DNA of 64,000 bases. It comes from Vanrija pseudolonga (Eukaryota; Basidiomycota; Tremellomycetes; Trichosporonales; Trichosporonaceae). Position numbers and translations under genes: made by a program. The notes under the pieces were generated by a model that was not told the origin of the DNA, ran no database searches, and saw only the letters and a program-made list of their open reading frames with translations. Of this stretch, positions 1 to 9,557 are shown one piece after another. The DNA lies in NCBI RefSeq assembly GCF_020906515.1, contig NC_085849.1, positions 2,356,001 to 2,420,000 on the forward strand, given 5' to 3'. Position 1 is the stretch's first letter. The number at the start of each line of letters is the position of its first letter.

Positions 1-2
1 CG

Positions 3-287
3 CCGGGCGAGAAGGCGCGCAAGCGCCAGCGGTTCGGCCTCGTCGCCGAGGAAGCACCTGCGGACATCGAGGACGCGGTCGCTGCCCACAGTGCCGTCGC
101 GCCGCCCGCGACCAAGGTCGACGCGGCGACGTTCTCCGAGGCGGAGACGCTCCGCCGCCTCGCGGAGGAGGACACGAAGCGCCGCTTGCGCGAGAGCGGG
201 GTGAGCGATGCCGGCTCTGGCGCTGGGGTCGAGGGCGTGCAGGGCGTCGGGAGGGCGTTCAAGCCGCGCAGGCGGGGGCAGCAGTAG
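3..287 (+). CDS. 3' end of a basic/acidic nuclear-type protein (possible Tho1/MOS11 C-terminal domain)
   Basis: Only the last 94 or so codons are in the window; the gene starts upstream of position 1. The frame is fixed by the stop TAG at 285-287. The fragment opens with a charged stretch containing RKRQRFGL, which resembles the short RxxRFG signature repeated in the C-terminal domain of Tho1/MOS11/SARNP RNA-binding mRNA-export factors. An Ala/Val-rich linker follows, then a charged helix (SEAETLRRLAEEDTKRRL) and a basic tail ending RRRGQQ. The family call rests on one short motif and is weak. That this is coding is fairly secure, from the GC-rich third positions and clean stop. Confidence 0.45.
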   Translation, partial: PGEKARKRQRFGLVAEEAPADIEDAVAAHSAVAPPATKVDAATFSEAETLRRLAEEDTKRRLRESGVSDAGSGAGVEGVQGVGRAFKPRRRGQQ

Positions 288-485
288 CGCGGAACGCGGT
301 GGGGGACACACTACTCATGTATACTAGGGCAGCAGAGCATGGACGCATGGCATCGGGGGGGTCAGGGCTGGGGAGCTGTTGGGGCGGGCGGGCTTACGCG
401 GCGAGACTGACGCTGACACTGACGCTGGGCTCACACCCACCCGCTACTGACACACTGGTACATTTACTACTGCTACAGTTGCTTG

Positions 486-2749
486 CTACGTGCGATCGGA
501 GCTGTGAGGTGGTTGGAGTGGAGAGGGGGGCGAGGTGGGAGGAGGCGAGGGCCGAGGTGGGTGTGGAGGGGAGGAATGTGGAGGTGGAGGAGGTGGAGCT
601 GGAGCTGGAGGCGAAGGCAGCGGAGCGGGGTCCGGAGCCGGTGTAAGAGCAGGGGAGAGGCCATCCAGAGGCGGTGAGGCAGGCGGTTGTGAAGCTACCT
701 CTGCGGACGCCGCCTGCTCGGCCGACACCCCGCCGCCGCCCTCGTCACTCGCCCCACCCCCGCCGCCCTCCTCGCTCCGCTCGCGCGCCCACGCGGGATC
801 ATAAACGGGGGGCACGAGCTCGTGCTCGCCGCCGTCGAGGACGACGACGACGGCGCCCGCGTCCTGCTCCTGCTCGACTGTGAGGCGGGGGCGGGATGGG
901 GCGCGGCCGGGGCCAGGGCGGCGCTTGGATGTGGTCGCGGCGAGCAGCGGGGCAGGCGGCGTGGTGGCGTCGTCTCCGTCTTCTGCAGCGGGGTTGGCAA
1001 CGACCAGCGCTGGCGGCGCCGTTGTGCCAGTTGCCTCCTCGCCAGCGGGGCCACGCTCGCGCGACACCGGCCTACTGCTCGCCACTTGCGCCGCCCTGCC
1101 GCCCGCCGCCGGACCCACGCCGAGGAACTGCAGTGTCTGCGCCTTTGCGGCCGCGTAGAACGGCCCCTGGGACGCGGACGCGCTGCTGCTCGCTGCTCCG
1201 TCGGGGGCAGCAGCGGCAGACGCAGATAACAGCTCGGGGCTTGGCTCGCCGGGCGCCGTGCTGCCGCCCGCACTCGGCTCGGGGGAGCTCAGCTCGCCCA
1301 GCTCGACGAGGTCGACTTTTGCGGCCTTGACTTCTGCCGGTGCGCTGCACGTCAGCCTGCTTGATCCGATGCCACTCACATCCGTAACAGCTTGCGCCCG
1401 CGCCGCTTGCCCCACCAGTACGACCCGCCCGCGACCGCTGCCGCTAGGGCCAACGAGCCGAGCTTTGCGTCGTCAGCTGTGCCGCGGCAGAAACGCACAC
1501 CCACGCATATGCCAGTGATGGTGCTTTGCGACGTGTTGGGCTTGTAGTTGCTGCGGTGTTTCAGTGCATGTGCCACGCCGCCACGGCACTCACGACAGCG
1601 CCGAGTAAAACTCGACACTATGCAGCGCGAACACGTTCCCCGTCGTATTCGTCGAGGCCAGCGGCCCCAGCGTGAGGTTGTACTTGACCCCCGGGTCGAG
1701 CGTCATGGCGTACATGACGTTGGGGCGCGCGTACGCGTCGTAGCTGCTAAAGCCCGACACCTGCTCCACGAGCGGCGGGGACACGTTCCAGATGTAGAAC
1801 ATGATGCCGTTGTCTGGGCCCGCGGTGCCGTTCACCACTAGGTAGGACGTGTTCTGGGGTATGTCGAAGGAGAGGTACGAGTCGTTGCTTGAGGACGAGA
1901 TGTGCGGGTAGGCGAGCGGGGCTTGGCCGGCTGGGTGTGGTGTCGGCGTCAGCTCGAGCTGGAGCGTCGTGTCGCCCGCCGGCGTACTCACCGACCCCGC
2001 CGAGGGTCTGCGATACGTTCCACTTGCCGTCGAGCTGGAAAAACGGGTTGGTGGTCGTGTTGTCGCTGAGGAGCGCGTACTGCGTCTGGACGTTCACCTT
2101 GTCGAACGACGGCCTGGCAGGCGTCAGCACCACCCAACCGCACGACCCACGCCTTGGTCTTCATGCCGGTCGTAATGACGACCTTGTCGACGGTCAGATT
2201 TCCAAAGTTGAGGAAGAGCGACACGACATGGTATCCCCACGGTAGGTCGTTGCGGCTCGCGACGATGCCGCCTTCGGCGGGGTGGCCGATGTCCGTCTCC
2301 TGCTGGTCCACGCCGAGCGTGAGCGGCGGCGTGGTCCAGTTGCCGTCGGGCGCGTGCACCTCGCCGTAGATGTAGAGCGCGGTGCCGAGGAAGCGGAAGT
2401 GCAGCGTCGGCACGGCGGGGCCGTACGGCGCGTTCGGGCCAATGGCATTGTCCGCGAGCGTGACGGACACGGGCACCGCGCTCGCGCTGTGCCACGAGTC
2501 GCCCACACCCACCATGCCAGGGGTGTAGCTGCTCGTGTTGAAGAAGGAGGTGCTCCACAAGTACGCCAACCGCGTCGTGTTTGGGTAGTCGTCCGGCAGC
2601 CAGTCGAGCTGCGCGTCCAGGTCGTCGAGCGTCCAGTTGAACGTCAGGCTCGGCATGAAGGCCTCCGCGTGGGCGGGGCGCGGCGCGCTCATCAGGCCCA
2701 GCGGGCCCAGCAGGCCGAGCACGAGCGCGAGTGCTCGTCGCCGTCGCAT
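486..2749 (-). CDS. Single-pass surface glycoprotein with proline-rich cytoplasmic tail (upstream paralogue of the 3349-5481 gene)
   Basis: Predicted type I membrane protein of roughly 700 residues. The start ATG at 2749 gives a basic n-region (MRRRR), a Leu/Gly-rich signal peptide and an extracellular part with many N-glycosylation sequons (NWT, NTT, NTS, NDS). The ectodomain appears as two beta-rich blocks separated by an intron at about 2117-2153. A further intron lies at about 1929-1989, and others flank the membrane segment near 1400-1590. The membrane span is an Ala/Gly/Leu stretch ending SYWWGKRRGRK. The tail carries an EQEQDAGA block followed by LVPPVYDPAWARER, then a strongly Pro/Ser-rich C-terminus ending near 486. 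Ectodomain, intron position and tail motif all match the neighbouring gene at 3349-5481, so this is a tandem duplicate. No enzyme motif is visible. A sensor, adhesin or wall-associated role is inference only. I believe similar tails (DAG...LPPxY) occur in other basidiomycete single-pass proteins, but that is unchecked. Confidence 0.8.
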
Positions 2750-3348
2750 GCTGCTTGCTGCTTGCTGCTCGTGAGTGATCAGTCAAGCTTCTCTGCCAAC
2801 AAAAGTCGTGTCTATCCCGAGGCAAATGTTAGCAGCAGCAGAGAGCGCCAGTCAGTCAGTGTATGCTGACCCAGCGCGCACCAGCACCACTGCCCCGCCG
2901 CCACTACAGCGGCCCGCTCGCCTCCCCTCGGCTCCGTGCCACGCGGAATGCTAAGCCCCTCGGCGCCGTCGCCGTCCGCCGTCGCTCGCCTTCCTGAATG
3001 CGGTGTGGTGGACGGTAGCTCGTAGGCATGCACCGTTAGTGTATCTACAAGGCATGTTGTTGTGGCGATCGCGGCTGCGGGTTGTTGGGGATGATGATGA
3101 TCGGGTCGATGGACCAAGAGGGTGGGTGCGGTGGGTGGATGCAGGATGCAGGACCGAGGCACCACCCCTGTCTGCTTCGACCTTGGATTGACCGGTAATG
3201 TCACTGATCGCCACTCGGCACCGTCTCCAACACCTACCTTCACACACGCCCACAGCATAATGTCAAGTCATGCATCAACCATGCAGGGGTCTAGATTTAC
3301 AAACAAGAGGCTACCGCCCCCTTTAGGTTAAAAGGACGTATACAAAAC
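2750..3348. other. Intergenic interval between the two tandem glycoprotein genes
   Basis: About 600 bases separating two genes on the minus strand. It serves as promoter/5' UTR of the 486-2749 gene and 3' flank of the 3349-5481 gene. Open frames here lack host-like codon use and overlap one another. No RNA gene or repeat was seen apart from short GAT and GGT runs around 3090-3140. Confidence 0.6.
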
Positions 3349-5481
3349 TCATGAGGAGGAGGAGGAGGAAGGTCCCGGGCCAGCCGCGGCTTCTTCAGTG
3401 TCGTGTGTGTTGTCGTTCAAAGCCGCGGAAGGCGCCGGAGCCAGGTGCGTGGGAGACACAGGCGATGCAACCACTGGTGATGTGGGCGAGATTGGCGATG
3501 TCGCAGTCACAAGTGACGGTCCCGCCTCTGGCAGGCCCGACGACGGCGTCGTTGTAATCGGCGTCGGCGCCGTGCTCCTGGCCTGGGCCCACTCGGGGTT
3601 GTAGACTGGCGGGACGAGCTCGGGCTCCAAGTCAATGGCGCCGGCGTCCTGCTCTTGCTCGACGGGCCGCGTGCGAACAGGAGGTGGTCTCGGAGGAGTG
3701 CTCTTGGACGAGGTAGAAGGCAAGCTCGCGAGCGCGGGCGAAGCCGTTCGAGTCACAGGAGAAGAGCTGCCGTTTCCGTTGTGTGATTCGAGGTAGGCCA
3801 GCGTCTCGGCCTTGGCGACGACGTACGGAACCGTGTCTGTCCCCGGTGGCTGTGTGGCCCACGGGCTCGTCCTCGTCGGCGTTCCGCCCACGGGAGAGAG
3901 CGGTGGCTCGTACTCATGAATCGGGAGGAGATGCTGCGCCGCGTTGGCCACAAGGACCGGAGGCCCTCTACCGTCAACGGGCGATGGTGGCTGTGATCCG
4001 TGCGACGAAGTAGGGCTGCTCCCGAGGTCCACTCTGGAGCCGTCGACACTGGCCAGCTTCTCGGCATTGGCCGATTCAATAGGTGCCTGTGCCTCCCTGC
4101 TGTTGCGGCGGCGGCGGCCAAAGTAGAATGCCAGGGCGGCGATGAGGGCAACGCCGACAACACCGCCGACCACGCCGCCGGCAATCGCACCCTTGTTGGG
4201 TCCAGTGCTGTAGTCCCAGTCACTGGGGGCGTTGGACCTGGCACCTGTCAGCGTGGCCGAGGCAATTGCAATTCACTCACGAGAAGTAAGGGTAAAACGT
4301 GACACTGTTGATGCTGATGACGCCGTCGGCGATGGTCGTGTCGTTGGAAACGTAGATGGTCAGGTTGTAGTGCACCAAGGGGTCGAGTGGGACCTGGTAC
4401 AGCACGGCCGAGTTGGACCACGGGCTCCACATGGACAAGGCAATGTCGTTCTGCGTGTTTGGCGGGGGCGTGTTCCAATGAAGGACGAAATGGCCGTGCT
4501 TCGGTCCAGTGCTGCCGTTGATGGCCAAGAAGCTCGTGTTGGCTGGGATGGGGATAAAGAGCGACGCGCCTGGGAGACCGACGACTTCGGGGTACACCAT
4601 GCTCGTCACGCTTGTCGAGTTGGTCGCGTTCTGAGCAGCAGGACTCTGCTGCACGACGGCCTTGGCCGTTCCGTTGCCGACCGCCGTGTTGTTGTTGGCA
4701 GTGGCATTGGCCGCAGGAGTGTACCCAATCTGAGTCGACGTGTTCCACGAGCCAGTGTACTGGAATGCGGTGGCCATGGAGCCATTGTTGGCGACGGCGT
4801 TGACAATGTTGCAGTCGACAAAGTCAATGTCAGGCCTGAGATGTCAGCTGGTGATCAAACGTGACGACGCCACAACGCTCCGACTCACGCCGTGTTGGCC
4901 ATGCCAGTGATAAGGGTGATATTGTCGAGGTGAATCGTGCCGCGGTTGAGCCACAATGTACAGTTGTGGTAACCCCATGGCAGGTTTGTCGCGCTGACGA
5001 GCACGGGGCGGGGCGGCGACTGGTGATAGTCTGTCACCTGCGAGTCGACCTGGAACGAGATGGGCGCGTCCGTCCAGTCATCGTTGGTAACGTTGACCCA
5101 GCCGTTGATGTAAATGCCAGTTCCAACAAACTGGATCTGCACTCGTGGTGTCAAAGAGAGGGGGGAATTGTCATACGAGTCGAGGTTGACGGTTGCGACG
5201 TGCACGCTGTCGCCGACGCCAGTCTGACCAGGTTGGTATGTCGACCAAGGCGATTGCGCAAAGGTCGTGTTCCACAGGAAGCCCTTTGGCGGGGTCGGAG
5301 ACTGCGAGTCTGGAAAGAACTGGATCTGCGAGTCCATGTCGTTGAGGGTCCAGTTGAAGGTGATGTTGTAGCCTGTCGCAATGGATGACTGCGCGCTGAC
5401 GAGGCCAGGACCGGCCCCCAAGCCCATGAGGCCTGTAGCCGCCGCGGCCGCGAGCGCGCTGAAGGCGAGCGAGAGCGCCAT
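3349..5481 (-). CDS. Single-pass surface glycoprotein (tandem paralogue of the 486-2749 gene)
   Basis: Start ATG at 5481, stop near 3350; about 670 residues. The signal peptide (MALSLAFSALAAAAA...) is followed by an ectodomain beginning ITFNWTLNDMDSQIQFFPD, which aligns with LTFNWTLDDLDAQLDWLPD of the neighbour. PWGYH and the TGM before the first intron are also shared. That intron (about 4838-4889) falls in the same codon phase as in the paralogue. A second extracellular block carries many sequons (NTS, NAT, NNT, NST, NGS). A linker ends GPNKGAIAGG, then comes the membrane span GGVVGVALIAALAFYF and a stop-transfer RRRR. The tail has EQEQDAGAIDLEPELVPPVY and NPEWAQAR, followed by Ser/Pro/Thr-rich sequence ending in a Ser run. 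Both genes read head to tail, consistent with local duplication. The ligand and function are unknown. Confidence 0.85.
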
Positions 5482-6789
5482 GGTCGAAGGTTGTGCAAAG
5501 CAAGTAGAGGAGGGAGAGGGAGGGTGGTGGGGTCCGCGGAAAATTGAAGGGGACAGCCGGGTCTGTCAAGGGCGCGAGAGTGTGTTGTGTGGTTGGGTGT
5601 GTGTGGTGTGTCGATCAATGAGTGTGATGATGGATGTCTGGATGCAAGGCCCAAGTCAATGGGTGCTGCAGTTTCTCGCTCCTGCTGGTTTGCAGCACGG
5701 CGGCGGTTCGGCGGCCGAGGGTGTGAGCGTGTGAGACGGTGGGAGATTGTTGTACAGTGGTTGAAGAGAGAGTGTGAGTCGTTGCAAGCGACGACGACGA
5801 GGGTGTGATGGCGGCGACGAGTGCAGAGACTGAGACTGGCAGGCAGCCAGGCAGGGCAGTAGAGCGCGCAATAATCTCAAAGCCAAAGGGTATATGGCCC
5901 CAAGGCCCTTCACAGCCTGGGCACACCTTGCACATCCCCTCCACTTTCCACCGCAGCAGCAGCAGCGACACCACTGCGCTCTGCACCCAATGCAAAGCTC
6001 GACTTGCATCTGCTCTCCTTCTTTGTCCTGCCCCCCATGGGCAATGCTGCATACGACTACCACAAAGTAAGTAATCCACAAGACCGGGTGGCGGCGGGGG
6101 GGGGCCAGCAAAAGTTGCGGTGCACTCGACTCTGTAGGCCATGAGGGTCCAAGGCACCCCCTCTTTCGTCTCAGGGCACATTGCACCTCGCCTCGGCCGT
6201 CATGCTGCCCCTCTCACCCCACGGTGCCCGACCTACCGACCCGCAGTGCGCAGCCGCAGCGTCGTCGCAGCAAGGCTCAGTGCTCTCTCTCTCTGCACAC
6301 TCACACGACTACTACGGGCTGGATGATCTACGACGACTAACGTCTGCTGCATCGGCTGTCCCGTTCGAGCGAGCGAGCGAGCCACTGGAGCCAAACAAGT
6401 AACGTGTGGGCCATGACGATACCAAGCTTAGCCTAGTCGCTTTCTAATCGCAGTCAACAACAAAGACCCCGGCGCTCCACGGTCACGTCGGGCGAGTGGG
6501 TGGCGTCGGCGCCCATCCAATTCGCGGGCGACGACGCGGGTCGCCGACACTTATCAAGCGTGTCGACACCACCCCACGCCAACTCACGCTCACTCACTCG
6601 CCTTTCCCTGGCCCGTCTATCACCGAGGTCCGCCGCAGCACAGCCACATTCAGTCCACTGGAGGCAGAGGTGGACGCGGCTTGACCTCGCGGTGATTCGG
6701 ATCCGGGTCACGCCTCGGATCTCACCACCTGCTGCGGATTGGATAAGTAAAACGCGCCGGTCTGTGCGTGACGCCCACTCTTGGACCTC

Positions 6790-6821
<32 letters not shown>

Positions 6822-7734
6822 ACCAGCCAGCCAGATCTGATGACTCGAGGAACAAAAGAGACGAAGACGATGGATGCTGCTGCGTCGAGTGAAGCAAGCG
6901 AGGTGTTGGCTGGTCCTAACCTAATCCAGTATTAGCGACCCTGTGCAGCAAGGTATTATTACGAAACCCCTCATCTTTTAGCGGGGGCAAATAGTGAAGA
7001 AGGGTGCCCCTTTATTGACCGAGTTGCCACTGAGGGGAGTGAGTGGCACAGTGGCATCCTCGAGCGACCCCTTCGACAACGGTGGATCCGGAGCAGTTGT
7101 CACTCGACTCACTGGCCTTGTCGACACCGGCTGTCTTTGAAACCGCTCATTCTCGAAGAAGCCGAGAGCGTGACGAATTGGCCGATAAAGAACGCCCAGC
7201 TCGTCTCCGCCCACCAGACTGGCTCTACGGGAAGGTGACCGCGGGAGGACTTGACAGGCGTCGTACCGCCTGTGGCCATTCACGCCTGCACGGCTACTCT
7301 CATGGCGCACCTGCTTCGCCGTGTCGAATTCCACATCTGCGTCGACCACATAGCCCTCTGCATCTATTATGATGCAGTGGAGGCAGGAAACGCCAACCAG
7401 GGCCACTAATTGTCCGTGTCTCCCTACTGTAATCGCCGACCCAAGCCTGCACAAGCTGCCACGTCGGCGTTGTACCGTCTCAAGACGATGGATGCGTACG
7501 AGTTTGGGGGTTGGAACCTGGCTACAGGGGCTCGTTTCACTTCCTCTACGTAGTGTAATGCTTGGGTTGCGACGTGCAGCCTGTTGTTGAGGTACGTGCC
7601 AGTGGTGCCTGCTGGGGCTGCGGCATGTTGGCGGCGCCGCTCAGACCACCCCCCTCCCCCCCTTGTTGCTCGGACCACTTTGCACCACCCGACCTCTTGA
7701 TATCGGCGACCAACGGTGTAAACTCGCTTCCACG
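5482..7734. other. 2.25-kb non-coding interval upstream of the glycosyltransferase
   Basis: Divergent upstream region of the glycoprotein gene (starts 5481, minus) and the GT34 gene (starts 7735, plus). Overlapping open frames exist on both strands, but they have erratic third-position composition and no recognisable motif. A minus-strand frame of 158 codons (6978-7454) has much lower GC3 than neighbouring genes and is not called. Short GAGC and CAGC tandem runs occur at about 6367-6385 and 6790-6835. No tRNA was found. Confidence 0.55.
6790..6835. repeat. Imperfect (CAGC)n microsatellite
   Basis: About eleven tandem CAGC units with one CAAC interruption. It is a simple sequence repeat in the intergenic interval upstream of the glycosyltransferase gene. 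Confidence 0.95.
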
Positions 7735-8843
7735 ATGTACCTCACCATGCCGCCACCGGGGCTACCATTCCACCAGCAGCAGCCGACGCGGCGCGTGCTC
7801 CGCTTCCTCCCCCGCGTGGTGGGCTGGGGCGCGGTCCTCGCGCTGCTCATCTTCGTCTGGATCGCCCATCTCAGACCGGCGCTGCACGACCGCGCAGGCA
7901 TACGCGCGGCCCGGGAGCTCGCCGCGATCCTCTTGCCTGCGACGCACGTACCTTCGCCCCGGCTTCGCATCCTGCAGCACACGCACCGCGCACACGGCGG
8001 CATCGAGACCGCCTCGGCCATCACTCACGCCGCGTACGCCGCCGCCCACGGGTACACGCACGAGATGGACACGCGCAACTATGTCGGCGACGACGCCGGG
8101 CTCGGCGAGCGCATGATGAACAAGGCCCACTCGATGGCGCGCGGCCTCGAGTCGGAACTCGCCAAGCCACTCGGCGCCGAGTGGATCCTGTGAGTTGACA
8201 ACGGCATTGCGGCGGGTGCTGACGGACGTGCAGGTGGTCCGACGCCGACACGGTGATTGTCGACCCCGCCATCCCGGCCCACCTGCTCCTTCCGCCACAG
8301 GCCGAGGCCATGCTCTCCGCCGCGCAGGACCACAACGGGATGAACGCGGGCGTCATGCTTCTGCGGGTCCACGAGACGAGTGTGCGCGCGCTGCGCACCG
8401 TGATCGAGCTGTACGAGGCGCACCCCGACCCGGGGAAGCGGTCAGACCAGCCGTTCTGGGGCGTCATGCTCCGCTCCAACCCGGACCTCGCAGCACACTT
8501 TTACAAGATGCCAAAGAACTGGCTGAATGCGTACTGGCTCGACGAGGTGGACGAAGGCCCGGTGCTTCAGATCCACCACGTCAACTGGCTCAAGGAGGTG
8601 CCGTTCACCCCGGCGATTCGACCCGCCGTCGCCGTCGCGAAGGAGGCGAGGGGAAGGGCAAGGGAGAGGGGTGAGAGTGGGAATGGGTTCGAGCTCATGC
8701 CGCAGTGGCGCGACGCGCAGGAGGCCGCGAGGGAGTGGTGGGTGTCTACCGGGGGAGGGATCGACAACATGCGCTTCCTTGACGAGGAGGACGGGGTGTA
8801 CGATGCTGCGGGGGCTCTGGTTGAGCCGTTTGTAGACAGGTGA
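7735..8843 (+). CDS. GT34 family alpha-glycosyltransferase (Mnn10/Mnn11/Gma12-like), Golgi type II membrane protein
   Basis: About 354 residues in two exons, with an intron at 8190-8233 (GTGAGT to GTGCAG, internal CTGAC). The ATG at 7735 gives a short Pro/Gln-rich cytosolic tail, a basic TRRVLR, then a signal anchor (GWGAVLALLIFVWIAHL), the topology of a Golgi type II enzyme. The catalytic core shows RILQHTHRAHGG, then EWILWSDADTVIVDP across the splice junction, supplying the DxD metal/nucleotide-sugar motif. DHNGMNAGVMLLR, FWGVML and HHVNWLKE follow, all typical of GT34 alpha-1,2-galactosyl- or alpha-1,6-mannosyltransferases that modify cell-wall mannan or capsule-type glycans. The length fits the family. 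The exact donor sugar cannot be told from sequence. An acidic C-terminus (FLDEEDGVYD) precedes the stop at 8841-8843. Confidence 0.92.
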
Positions 8844-9456
8844 GCAGGAGTTAGACACATGCATGTACTTCTTGATATGCCTGCCGGCGGATTGTGGTCC
8901 AGGTTGGGAGATGTCCCTGCGCCTGGAGTTGACGCCGTGCCACACCAGTTGAGACACCTCTCTCGGTCACCAACAGCGGTGACTGTCCTGTCGACCCTAT
9001 CAGCCTTGATGCGTACCTGTCGGCCCCGCACAGGCCCGAGCGTGCACGAGTGCTGCCTGGTCTCATCTCATACCCGACCACAGGTGAGCAAGAAGAATCA
9101 GTACTTGTCGGAGTCGCGGTGTGTGATTATAGACAGAGGCCACCACCACTGTGGCGGTGCTGCGTCGTACGTGTGGTGCGAGGATGTCGCGACGATCGTG
9201 GGGTAGGCGCCTTGCTCGCAGCCCGTGGCCCGAGTTTGACCTGCGGGCGCGCACAAACAGATGATATAGCGGGGCATGTCTAGCTGCCGGCATGAGTGGT
9301 GCCGCTACACTGGTATACTGGGTGTTCGCTAGTATATTGGGTGATATACTGGTCTGGGTCCGGACTCTGTCTGGTCTCATTGTACGGCACCTCCTTTCAT
9401 TGTTCCGTTCAAGTATGACAAAGGCTGTGCTCAAATATCCAATTAGAAAATATATC
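8844..9456. other. Non-coding interval downstream of the glycosyltransferase, containing a partial tRNA-like repeat
   Basis: No gene recognised. The sequence becomes more AT-rich after about 9290. A 13-base stretch TTCGCTAGTATAT at about 9332-9344 repeats the 5' part of the tRNA-Glu gene found 127 bases downstream. The long minus-strand open frame crossing 9063-9920 runs through the tRNA gene and is taken as spurious. Confidence 0.5.
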
Positions 9457-9545
9457 TCTTCGCTAGTATATCGGTTAGGATAACCGCCTCTCATTAGAGA
9501 GTTTCTTAATCGCGGTAGAGCAGGGTTCGACTCCCTGGCGGAGAA
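9457..9545 (+). tRNA. tRNA-Glu (anticodon CTC) with a 17-nt intron
   Basis: The cloverleaf can be folded by eye. Acceptor TCTTCGC (9457-9463) pairs with GCGGAGA (9538-9544), with one G-T wobble. Anticodon stem ACCGC (9483-9487) pairs with GCGGT (9512-9516). T arm is CAGGG-TTCGACT-CCCTG (9521-9537), with a 4-base variable loop. The anticodon loop reads C-T-CTC-A and is interrupted after position 37 by 9494-9510, the standard place for a nuclear tRNA intron, leaving C38 at 9511. Removing it gives a 72-nt tRNA. The D stem appears to have one mismatch, so mild decay is possible. A T5 run just downstream fits Pol III termination. Confidence 0.85.
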
Positions 9546-9552
9546 ATTTACA

Positions 9553-9557
9553 TTTTT
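9553..9557 (+). terminator. Pol III oligo-T terminator of the tRNA-Glu gene
   Basis: A run of five T residues starting 8 bases after the discriminator base of the tRNA. Four more T's follow after one G. Confidence 0.75.

Noticed and set aside
6785-6840. CAGC repeat considered as a possible CRISPR-like or satellite array
   Set aside because: Units are 4 bases with no spacers; an ordinary microsatellite.
6978-7454. Minus-strand frame of 158 codons upstream of the glycosyltransferase
   Set aside because: Third positions are only moderately GC, unlike all confirmed genes here, and no domain or intron pattern supports it. Left as non-coding, though a divergent gene cannot be wholly excluded.
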